Assembly: GCF_900608595.1 (NCBI RefSeq) | Contig: NZ_UWYY01000011.1 | Span: 1-64,000, forward strand | Reading direction: 5' to 3' | Length of the DNA: 64,000 bases | From: Promicromonospora panici | GTDB lineage: Bacteria > Actinomycetota > Actinomycetes > Actinomycetales > Cellulomonadaceae | Shown here: positions 57,675-64,000 of the stretch, piece by piece | How positions within the stretch are numbered: position 1 is the first letter of the stretch | How the letters are laid out: each line of letters opens with the position of its first letter | Program-made: the position numbers and the translations under genes | Notes under the pieces: generated by a model | What the model saw: the letters and a program-made list of their open reading frames with translations, nothing else | The model's database searches: none | What the model was told of the DNA's origin: nothing

Positions 57675-58517
57675 ATGAAGAGTCTGCCCGACGCCGGACG
57701 GCGCCCGGCCGCCCTGAGCGTCCTGCTCCTCGCTGTCGCCGTGTGGATGTCGGTGCCGCTGCGCCTGCTGGTGCCGGGGACCGAGCTCGATCTCGGCTTC
57801 ACGGCGGCCAACGCCGTCTACGTGGTCGAGAACGCGGCGATGGCGGGGACGATCGTGCTCGCAGTCGGGGCCACGGTGCTCCGCGCCCGGCGAGTCCTGA
57901 CCGTGGCGATCGTCGTGGTGGGAGCGCACCTGCTGCTGCAGATCGGTACCGCTACGGTGCAGCTGCTCCAGGGCGCCCTGCCCGAATACCTGCTCGGCAC
58001 GCTCCTGGCGATGCTCGAGCTGGTGCTCGTGCTGGCCGGGGCGCTGCTCGCACGGTTGCTGCACGGGCCGGCGGCGGCGCGCCGGACGGGCTTCTGGGTC
58101 GTCCTGGCGGGCGCCCTGCTCTACATCCTGTGGGCGAGCATGCTTCAGCCGGTGATCGCGATGATGCCCTACGGCGGACCGCTGCCCGGGATGATCAGTT
58201 CGTACCTGACGATCATGCTGCTGAATCTGCTCGCCGTCGCCGCGGCTGTGCTCTGCGGCTGGGCATCGCCGGTGACGCGTCGGATCGGTGCGGTCCTGGC
58301 CGGCGTCGTCGGCGTGCTCGGGATCGCGGGGGCCGTCGGTGTGATCGGTGACAACGGCGGTGCGTACGGTGCGGTGCAGATCGTGCAGGGCTTGCTGCTG
58401 CTCGCCGTCGTGCCGTTCGCTGTGGTCGCCGCCCGCAGGCTGGCGGCGTCTCGGCAGGACACGAGCACTTCAGACACTCAGCCCCAGGCGGAGGCACAGC
58501 CCTCTGCAGAGGCCTGA
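57675..58517 (+). CDS. multipass membrane protein of unknown function
   Basis: 280 residues with eight hydrophobic segments, for example AALSVLLLAVAVWMSVPLRLL, AAMAGTIVLAVGATVL, GFWVVLAGALLYILWASML, MLLNLLAVAAAVLCGWA and GAVLAGVVGVLGIAGAVGVI, and a short Gln/Glu/Ala tail. No family recognised. The ATG at 57675 has GGGAGAG upstream; the frame extends to 57546 but overlaps the helicase start. Divergent from the helicase gene and convergent with the small protein gene downstream. Confidence 0.7.
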   Translation: MKSLPDAGRRPAALSVLLLAVAVWMSVPLRLLVPGTELDLGFTAANAVYVVENAAMAGTIVLAVGATVLRARRVLTVAIVVVGAHLLLQIGTATVQLLQGALPEYLLGTLLAMLELVLVLAGALLARLLHGPAAARRTGFWVVLAGALLYILWASMLQPVIAMMPYGGPLPGMISSYLTIMLLNLLAVAAAVLCGWASPVTRRIGAVLAGVVGVLGIAGAVGVIGDNGGAYGAVQIVQGLLLLAVVPFAVVAARRLAASRQDTSTSDTQPQAEAQPSAEA

Positions 58518-58539
58518 GCCCGGGGCCGACGTGTCGGCA

Positions 58540-58944
58540 CTACTTCGCGGAGCTCGCTCGGATCTCCTCGAGCGCGACGACCTCGAGGATCTGCTTCACG
58601 ATGATCGGACCGACGGACTCCCAGGAAAGCATCTCGGCGATCACCATGTAGGACAGGTCGTCCCCGGTGAAGCAGCCGCCGCGATGCAGTGCGTTGAGCA
58701 GCCGGTGCTTCGGCCAGGGGAGCTCGTCGAGGCGCTCGACCCGCCGCACGGCGGGAAAGAGACGGCCGACGGGCAATGACTTGAGGCGCGTCACAGCGGC
58801 GTCCGCAAGGCGGGCGGTGCCGATATCGGTCTTGTTGTCGACTTGGCCGACGTACCAGGCGTCGTCCTCGGCCATGACCTCGCGGAACCATGGGAACACC
58901 TCACCCCAGGTGGGTGTCGGGGTGACGGCGGGTGCGTCGGACAT
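58540..58944 (-). CDS. small protein resembling an RNA polymerase alpha C-terminal domain
   Basis: 134 residues, soluble. The C-terminal half (HRLLNALHRGGCFTGDDLSYMVIAEMLSW then VGPIIVKQILEVVALEEI) has the helical order of alpha-CTD (leucine-rich helix, Gly turn, helix-hairpin-helix, final helix). The N-terminus (WGEVFPWFREVMAEDDAWYVG) is unassigned. GGAGG lies nine bases before the ATG. A dyad at 58970-59003 lies upstream. If the fold is right it could bind DNA or a regulator; identity is tentative. Confidence 0.55.
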   Translation of the reverse strand: MSDAPAVTPTPTWGEVFPWFREVMAEDDAWYVGQVDNKTDIGTARLADAAVTRLKSLPVGRLFPAVRRVERLDELPWPKHRLLNALHRGGCFTGDDLSYMVIAEMLSWESVGPIIVKQILEVVALEEIRASSAK

Positions 58945-58969
58945 GAACGGAAACCTCCAGTCCCTGTGT

Positions 58970-59003
58970 AGGTAAGTGCATCAATCTTTGCACCGTTCTA
59001 CCT
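58970..59003. promoter_or_regulatory. dyad upstream of the alpha-CTD-like gene
   Basis: GTGCA (58976-58980) and TGCAC (58989-58993) are flanked by AGGTA (58970-58974) and TACCT (58999-59003), a symmetric element 25-60 nt upstream of the minus-strand start in an AT-richer stretch. Possible operator. Confidence 0.35.
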
Positions 59004-59050
59004 GCAAAACGGGCACGATAGGTATCAGAGACCGGACCTCATCCACAAAT

Positions 59051-60352
59051 TCACCCCTCCTGCGTTTGCCTCGCGAGCGTTGCCGTGCGAGAAGCCATCG
59101 TGCCGAACAGAATCGCGGACGCCATGTACCCCACGGAGAGGGCGACGAATAGCCCGGGTGACCAGCCGGCGTCGGGCACGAGGAAGGCGGCGAGAGCCGC
59201 GGCGCCCACGAATGCCGCGTTGTAGAGGACGTCGTAGAAGGCGAATGCGCGACCCCGGTATACGTCCTCGGAGTCGCGTTGCACGATCGTGTCGACGGCG
59301 ATCTTCGCGCCCTGCGCCGCGAGCCCGAGCAGTGCGGCGGCGGTCACGACCGTGACGAATCCCGGTTCGGGCACCAGGATCAGCTGTGACACGCCGGCCA
59401 CCAGGAGCATGACGGCGATCCAGGACTGCGGGGCCATCCGCCGGGCGAGCACCGCTGTGAGCACGATCGCGAGCCCGCCGCCGACGCCGGTCGCGCCGAT
59501 CACCGTCGCGAAGGTGGCGAGGCCGGCAGTGCGGTCGCCGGGTGCGGCCAGGAGATTGCGCGACATGAGAATCGACGCGATGAACACCACCCCGTACAGG
59601 AAGCGGTGCAGCGACATCACCAGCAGGGCTTGGCCGGGGGTCCGGCGGGCGGCCAGGTAGCGGGCGCCGTCGACCAGGCCGCGGACCACCACCACTACCT
59701 CGTTGTGGATCGGGCCGACGGCGGGGCGCAGCGGTCCCAGCAGCGTGCGGGACATCCGGAGCCCCAGCAACGAGGCGCAGCCCATGACGACGCACGCGCA
59801 GGTCAGGGCTGTGGCGTCCTGGATGCGGCCGGTCGGCATGGCCAACCCGAGCACGAAGCTGATGCCGCCACCCAGGAACGCGGCGCCCGCGCCGAGCGTC
59901 GGCGTGAGCGCGTTCGCGGTGAGCAGCAGGTCACCCTGGACCACACGGGGAAGCCCTGCCGAGAGGCCGGCGAGGAGGAACCGGTTGACGCTCAGGGCGG
60001 CGAGCCCGAGCACGTAGATCGCGGGCGTGACGCCCTGGGCGAGCATGAGCACCGCCATCGTGCCGGTGATGAGCACGCGCACCGCGTTGCCGAACACCAG
60101 TACCTGGCGGCGCTGCCACCGGTCCAGGAAGACGCCGGCGAACGGGCCGACGATCGTGAATGGCGCCAACATGATGGCGAATGCGCCCGCGATCGCGGCG
60201 GCCGAACCCTGCGATTCCGGGCTGAAGAACAACAGGTTCGCGAGGCCGACCTGAAACATGCCGTCGCCCGCCTGGGAGACGAGGCGCACCGTGAACAGCT
60301 TGCGGAACCCGGGAAGGCGCAACAGGGCGCGTAGTTCGCCAAGGACGGTCAC
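59051..60352 (-). CDS. MFS transporter (MFS_3/enterobactin-exporter-like)
   Basis: 433 residues with about 12 membrane helices. The N-terminus PGFRKLFTVRLVSQAGDGMFQVGLANLLFF and FVGVFLDRWQRRQVLV-type motif A (here FAGVFLDRWQRRQVLVFGN) are hallmarks of the MFS_3 group (EntS-like exporters and macrolide pumps). Start is GTG 60352. Divergent from the toxin gene. Substrate unknown. Confidence 0.85.
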   Translation of the reverse strand: MTVLGELRALLRLPGFRKLFTVRLVSQAGDGMFQVGLANLLFFSPESQGSAAAIAGAFAIMLAPFTIVGPFAGVFLDRWQRRQVLVFGNAVRVLITGTMAVLMLAQGVTPAIYVLGLAALSVNRFLLAGLSAGLPRVVQGDLLLTANALTPTLGAGAAFLGGGISFVLGLAMPTGRIQDATALTCACVVMGCASLLGLRMSRTLLGPLRPAVGPIHNEVVVVVRGLVDGARYLAARRTPGQALLVMSLHRFLYGVVFIASILMSRNLLAAPGDRTAGLATFATVIGATGVGGGLAIVLTAVLARRMAPQSWIAVMLLVAGVSQLILVPEPGFVTVVTAAALLGLAAQGAKIAVDTIVQRDSEDVYRGRAFAFYDVLYNAAFVGAAALAAFLVPDAGWSPGLFVALSVGYMASAILFGTMASRTATLARQTQEG

Positions 60353-60517
60353 TCGCTCACAGTAGTTGTCCTGCCAACCATGGGCGCGGGCCGACGGCGG
60401 TCGTGGGTTGGCTTGGTCCGGCGGCCGGTGTCATGGGGAGTGCTATCCATCGCGGGTTCGGAACTCGTTGGATATCCTCCCTGGTCAGGAGCCTGTCCGT
60501 TTTGCGAAGGGTGCGCG

Positions 60518-62215
60518 ATGTCGAGGCCGTCTGATTGGTCGCCGGTGGGGTTGGACGCTGACCCCACGCCGGGTGATCCGGTGCTGGTGCTCTCTGGTGG
60601 GCAGGAGTACCTGGAGGTCGCCGACTCGATCGACAACGCGGCGTCGGCGATGTCGCGCCTGGATGTCGAGGGCACGATCTCGTTGGCGGTGGATGCGTTG
60701 ATGGAGACGAAGGAAGAGACCATCGGCGAGATCCGTAAGGCGCACGGCCGGTACGTCGCCGCGGGTGACGCGTTGGTCGGGTACGCGGACGCCCTGGAAC
60801 GGGTGCAGTCCGAGACCCTGGCCGCGTTGGAGCAGGCGCGGACGGCGCGGGATGCGGCGGATGCGGCGTCGGGATCGAAGGACCGGTGGCAGGAGATGGC
60901 CGACTCCGCGACCGACGAGAGCGAGAAGCAGGAGTACCAGCAGAAGGCCGACCAGGCCGGTGATGACGCCGATCAGGCGGCCGGGACGATCTCGAGCGCA
61001 CAGGGGACGATCGAGACCGCCGTCTCGGACCGGGACCGGGCCGCGGAGAATGCGATCGATCAGATCGAGGAGATCACCAGCTCCGATGACCTGAACGATG
61101 GCTGGTGGGAGGACTGGGGTTCCAAGCTGGTGGCCGCCATCGCGGATATCGCCGACATGATCTCCACCATCGCAGGGATCCTCGCGATCATCGTCGCGTT
61201 CATTCCCGTGGTGGGTACCGCGCTGGCCGGGGTGCTGATCGTGATCGCGGCGGTGGCCGCCATCGTGTCGGCGGTCGCGAACATCACGCTGGCGGCCACG
61301 GGTGAGCGGTCCTGGGCGGAGGCGGGCATCGCGATCGCGGGTGCGGCGTTGTCGTTGATCGGTCTGGGTGGCGCGGCCAAGGCAGCGACTGGGCTGGCAA
61401 AGGGGATCAGCAAGGGCGCCTTGAAGTCCGGCAAGACCTGCAAGCTCGGCTTCGGTGCCTGCTTCGTCGCCGGCACCCCGGTGCTGACCGTGGACGGCAT
61501 CAAGCCGATCGAGGACATCGTGGTCGGCGACAAGGTCTGGACCCGCAACCTGCAGACCGGGTTGGACGAGTTGCAGCTGGTCGCCGAGACGTTCGTGCAC
61601 CAGACGCTGGCTCTGTACCACCTGACCATCAACGGGTCCGTAGTCTCCACCACGGCCGAGCACCCGTTCATGGTCCAGGACAAGGGCTGGCAGATGGCTG
61701 GCAACCTCCGCCCGGGCGATGTGCTGGTCACCCCCCGAGGCACCACCGTCCTGGAAGCGGTCGACGTCGAAGATCGCGACCTGGCCGACATCGTCACGGT
61801 CTACAACTTCCACGTCGAGAACAACCTCAGCTACTACGTCCACGCCGGCGACACACCCGTCCTCGTCCACAACAGCCACGGCGGGGCCGCGGACGATGCC
61901 ACCGAGATCGTCTCAAAGAAGGCGGACAAGTGGTTCGATACTCAGGATGATGCCCGGAACGCTGTGCTCGACGCCTACGGAGTCCCTGACAAGTCTCTGG
62001 TGGACACCCACGTCATGTACGGCCCGAACCCGAACATCAGGGGCCCTCAGGGCCAGCCGTGGGAGCAGCTCGAAGCCATCGACGACAGCGGCAACCTTGT
62101 GAAGATCGACCACCACGCGAATGGTCACTACTTCGCGGATACGAATGAATACGCACTACCCCATTACCACGGGCCGGAAGGTCACTACTTCTACGGAAGC
62201 GAGCGCATATGGTAG
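60518..62215 (+). CDS. polymorphic toxin: type VII-like N-terminus, Hint domain, C-terminal toxin module
   Basis: 565 residues. N-terminus (LDADPTPGDPVLVLSGG, then helices and a coiled coil to about 190) resembles the leader of actinobacterial putative type VII-secreted toxins. A hydrophobic region (about 205-290, e.g. AIIVAFIPVVGTALAGVLI) follows. The Hint autoprocessing domain runs from Cys315 (CFVAGTPVLTVDGIKPIED) through STTAEHPFMV to VLVHNS (His451-Asn452), with the N-terminal Cys, HxxF-type and C-terminal HN motifs. The 113-residue tail (453-565) is His-rich (KIDHHANGHYF, ALPHYHGPEGHYF) with GPNPNIRGPQGQPWEQ, perhaps a nuclease, family not recognised. ATG 60518 follows GAAGGG. The probable immunity gene overlaps its end by 7 nt. 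Confidence 0.82.
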   Translation: MSRPSDWSPVGLDADPTPGDPVLVLSGGQEYLEVADSIDNAASAMSRLDVEGTISLAVDALMETKEETIGEIRKAHGRYVAAGDALVGYADALERVQSETLAALEQARTARDAADAASGSKDRWQEMADSATDESEKQEYQQKADQAGDDADQAAGTISSAQGTIETAVSDRDRAAENAIDQIEEITSSDDLNDGWWEDWGSKLVAAIADIADMISTIAGILAIIVAFIPVVGTALAGVLIVIAAVAAIVSAVANITLAATGERSWAEAGIAIAGAALSLIGLGGAAKAATGLAKGISKGALKSGKTCKLGFGACFVAGTPVLTVDGIKPIEDIVVGDKVWTRNLQTGLDELQLVAETFVHQTLALYHLTINGSVVSTTAEHPFMVQDKGWQMAGNLRPGDVLVTPRGTTVLEAVDVEDRDLADIVTVYNFHVENNLSYYVHAGDTPVLVHNSHGGAADDATEIVSKKADKWFDTQDDARNAVLDAYGVPDKSLVDTHVMYGPNPNIRGPQGQPWEQLEAIDDSGNLVKIDHHANGHYFADTNEYALPHYHGPEGHYFYGSERIW

Positions 62216-62928
62216 CCGCCACATCGATCGACGGCTCTGAGCTGGGAGCGCTGCTCCACTGGCCCGACGAGATGGTGAGGCGTTTGCCGTCTGCATTGTG
62301 GCTTCCGGCTGATGTGGATGATGAGCTACCGCTGGTCACCCTGCTCGGTACATCCTGGGAGTCCTACCAATGGTGCGGGCTGGGGACGTGGTTCGCACCA
62401 GGCACCGCGCCGGAGCCACCCGCGGGTTTCGCGGGACGCTACAGCGATCTTCAGCATGAGCTCATCGCTGAAGGGTCTCTGACAACGGCCCGCGGGCTCA
62501 AGGTGCGTTCGGAGTGGAGCACGCTGAACCCGCGCTCGGGCAGCCTGCATGCATTCCTCTCGGCAATCCGGCAAGCCCGCGGTAGTGGATCGTGTCTCGC
62601 CCTCATGGCGCAGGACGCCTCGCCCCGAGCCTGGTACGCGGCGTCCACCGCAATGATGCAGCGAGGCCTGCTCGCCCTCGGGGGGATCGGCGACGTCGAT
62701 CGCGAGGAGGCGGATCGGTCGGCCTCGCTCACCTATCTGGCGGCGGGGCCCGCGAGCGGTTATGCGAGTGTGATCCCACTGGACCGTCATCCCTGGGGCG
62801 GCTACGCGGTCGTCGGTGACCAGACGCTCCTTTCCGCCCTCGCGGAGGCCTTGCCGGACCCTCTGGCGGGCCTGGCGGAGGCATCATGGGAGGACGTCGC
62901 AGGGCGCGCGGGTAGTTTGGCTCTCTGA
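62209..62928 (+). CDS. probable immunity protein of the Hint toxin
   Basis: 239 residues, soluble, with no signal or membrane segment. It starts inside the last codons of the toxin gene (7-nt overlap), the usual arrangement of toxin-immunity pairs. I recognise no family. The sequence has an N-terminal alpha/beta region (WESYQWCGLGTWFAPGTAP) and a helical C-terminus. The role is inferred from position. Confidence 0.65.
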   Translation: MVAATSIDGSELGALLHWPDEMVRRLPSALWLPADVDDELPLVTLLGTSWESYQWCGLGTWFAPGTAPEPPAGFAGRYSDLQHELIAEGSLTTARGLKVRSEWSTLNPRSGSLHAFLSAIRQARGSGSCLALMAQDASPRAWYAASTAMMQRGLLALGGIGDVDREEADRSASLTYLAAGPASGYASVIPLDRHPWGGYAVVGDQTLLSALAEALPDPLAGLAEASWEDVAGRAGSLAL

Positions 62929-63074
62929 GCCTGGACGTCCACATGGCCCTCGAGTGCGGCCGTCGATCCGAGTTCGAAAGGTCGGCGGACGCACTCCTGA
63001 AGTTCATGCCAAGGCCACTTCGTCGCCACCTGAGGGCAGCCCAGCTGCCACAGGTCGGGGTCAACCTGCCCCGT

Positions 63075-64000
63075 GTGTCTCCCAACCGCCGCCACGCGGC
63101 ATTCATCGCTTCCGGCGCCGCCCTCGCACTGGGGCTGAGCGCGTTCCCGGCGTTCGCCGTCGGTCAGCAGGTCTCGACAATCTCGACCAGCGCCTTCGGC
63201 TCGATCGATGACGTCAGCGGAATCGGCCGCACCAGCCCCCGCGAGACCTTCCACCGCCTCGCCACGTACCCGGTCTTCCAGAACGCTCCCGCGGGCACCG
63301 ACCCGACAGAGGAAACGGTCGCCGAGATCTCCGCCGTCAGCGAGGACGGCAACACCCTCATCCACACCGACGCCGCAGCCCACCGCATCGGGTTCGTCGA
63401 CATCAGCAACCCCTCCGCGCCCCAGGGCCTCGGCTCCCTGTCGCTCGCCGAGCTCGGTTCCGAGCACGACGAGCCGACGTCGGTCGCCGTCGTCGGCGAC
63501 TACGTGCTCGTCGTGGTCGACAGCTCGACGTCGTTCACCGCGCCGTCGGGCCGCCTCGACGTCGTCGATCTCGCGACCCGTACCCGCGTGCGCTCGATCG
63601 ACCTGGGCGGCCAGCCCGACTCGATCGCCGTCACGCACGACGGCGCCCACGCCGTCATCGCCATGGAGAACCAGCGCGACGAGGACGTGCTGTCCGACAC
63701 CGGCGAGGGCGAGGAGGGCGACCTCCCGCAGGCGCCCGCCGGGTTCCTGCAGTTCGTCGACCTGGCGGGCAGCAACCCCGAGGCCTGGCAGACCCGCCCC
63801 GTCGCGCTCGACGTGGCGGCGCTCGCCGCCGCCGGCCTGGACACCCCGCAGGACGCGGAGCCGGAGTACGTGTCGATCAACCCGTCCGACACCAAGGTTG
63901 CGGTCACGCTGCAGGAGAACAACGGCGTCGCCGTGCTCGACGTCGTGTCCGGCGAGCTCGAGAACGTGTTCTCGGCGGGCGACGTCGCGCTGGAGGGTGT
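63075..64000 (+). CDS. secreted beta-propeller protein (phytase-esterase/choice-of-anchor-like), partial
   Basis: Open to the window end, so the C-terminus is missing. Signal peptide HAAFIASGAALALGLSAFPAFAVG follows a short Arg-rich head when the GTG at 63075 is used; in-frame ATGs at 62943 and 63006 would lengthen the head. The visible 300 residues show propeller-type repeats: VVGDYVLVVVDSSTSFTAPS, GRLDVVDLATRTRVRSIDLG, QPDSIAVTHDGAHAVIAMEN, EPEYVSINPSDTKVAVTLQE, NNGVAVLDVVSGE. The last motif is typical of secreted propeller proteins annotated esterase-like/phytase or choice-of-anchor I. A REP-like unit encodes the start of the mature protein (63171-63192). Confidence 0.75.
   Translation, partial: MSPNRRHAAFIASGAALALGLSAFPAFAVGQQVSTISTSAFGSIDDVSGIGRTSPRETFHRLATYPVFQNAPAGTDPTEETVAEISAVSEDGNTLIHTDAAAHRIGFVDISNPSAPQGLGSLSLAELGSEHDEPTSVAVVGDYVLVVVDSSTSFTAPSGRLDVVDLATRTRVRSIDLGGQPDSIAVTHDGAHAVIAMENQRDEDVLSDTGEGEEGDLPQAPAGFLQFVDLAGSNPEAWQTRPVALDVAALAAAGLDTPQDAEPEYVSINPSDTKVAVTLQENNGVAVLDVVSGELENVFSAGDVALEG
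63171..63192. repeat. REP-like unit inside a coding sequence
   Basis: The segment 63171-63192 (GTCTCGACAATCTCGACCAG then CG) closely matches the arm of the 43041-43096 palindrome in CTCGACAA and CTCGACCAGCG, and is translated as the sequence just after the signal peptide. Confidence 0.45.

Noticed and set aside
1-64000. tRNA, rRNA, CRISPR array or insertion sequence
   Set aside because: I looked on both strands for cloverleaf-flanked CCA ends, conserved rRNA segments, regularly spaced repeats and transposase motifs and saw none. A covariance-model or repeat-finder run would be decisive.

Overview
The window is very GC-rich and its left third follows the origin-proximal gene order of Actinobacteria. 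Read leftward from the centre this is cca, NUDIX hydrolase, DUF6049 protein, murJ, pseudokinase, trxB, trxA, parB, parA, as in the mycobacterial Rv3907c-Rv3918c block. Five perfect parS sites surround and lie inside parAB, so oriC should be just left of base 1. Gene content (Tad locus, conjugation-type secretion genes, Hint toxin, secreted DUF6318 and PKD proteins) fits Micrococcales, perhaps Promicromonosporaceae or Cellulomonadaceae. That placement is an inference from memory of families; I ran no search.

Layout. 0-4.3 kb: parS-rich leader, parA with an unusually long disordered N-terminus, parB. 4.3-8.7 kb (minus): Ddl-like ligase, class I/II aminotransferase, trxA, trxB, with strong hairpins between units. 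8.7-15.4 kb (minus): kinase-like protein with lost catalytic residues, MurJ, DUF6049 protein, NUDIX hydrolase. 15.6-21 kb: cca (containing a one-mismatch parS), a divergent PRPP synthetase, a SMI1/KNR4-like protein, a DHA2-type MFS exporter.

21.1-30.2 kb (minus) is a compact, mostly overlapping operon for a conjugation-type (type IV secretion) envelope machine: lysozyme-like/M23 hydrolase, small anchored protein, TrbL/VirB6-like channel protein, VirB4 ATPase, SCO6880/PrgI-like protein, a two-helix pilin candidate, a TcpC/VirB8-like protein and a small cytosolic protein. I see no relaxase, coupling ATPase, integrase, replication gene or att site. A sigma-like regulator (30.3-31.2 kb) diverges from it, with a perfect CRP/GlxR-type site between them. 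31.8-43.0 kb (plus) is a Tad/Flp-type operon: CpaB-like SAF protein, CpaE-like P-loop protein with altered Walker A, TadA ATPase, TadB, TadC, a Flp-like pilin, three TadE/F/G-like proteins, and a 1,516-residue membrane protein joining extracellular LysM domains to a cytoplasmic winged-helix/BTAD module. The two operons plus the secreted-protein pairs at 44.5-48.7 kb may form one cell-surface system.

43-54 kb is accessory: secreted asparaginase, two lipoprotein/secreted-protein pairs, a two-piece DUF1016 nuclease remnant, a secreted beta-propeller/Ig-like protein, an HNH endonuclease that may be modification-dependent, a DoxX-like protein and a membrane-anchored receiver-domain protein. One 16-bp palindrome (GTTGCGTATACGCAAC and close variants) occurs 14-40 nt upstream of three of these genes. 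54-64 kb holds a SWIM/SNF2 helicase, a multipass membrane protein, a small protein resembling an RNA polymerase alpha-CTD, an MFS transporter, a Hint-containing polymorphic toxin with its likely immunity gene, and the start of a secreted beta-propeller protein cut by the window edge. I found no rRNA, tRNA, CRISPR array or insertion sequence.
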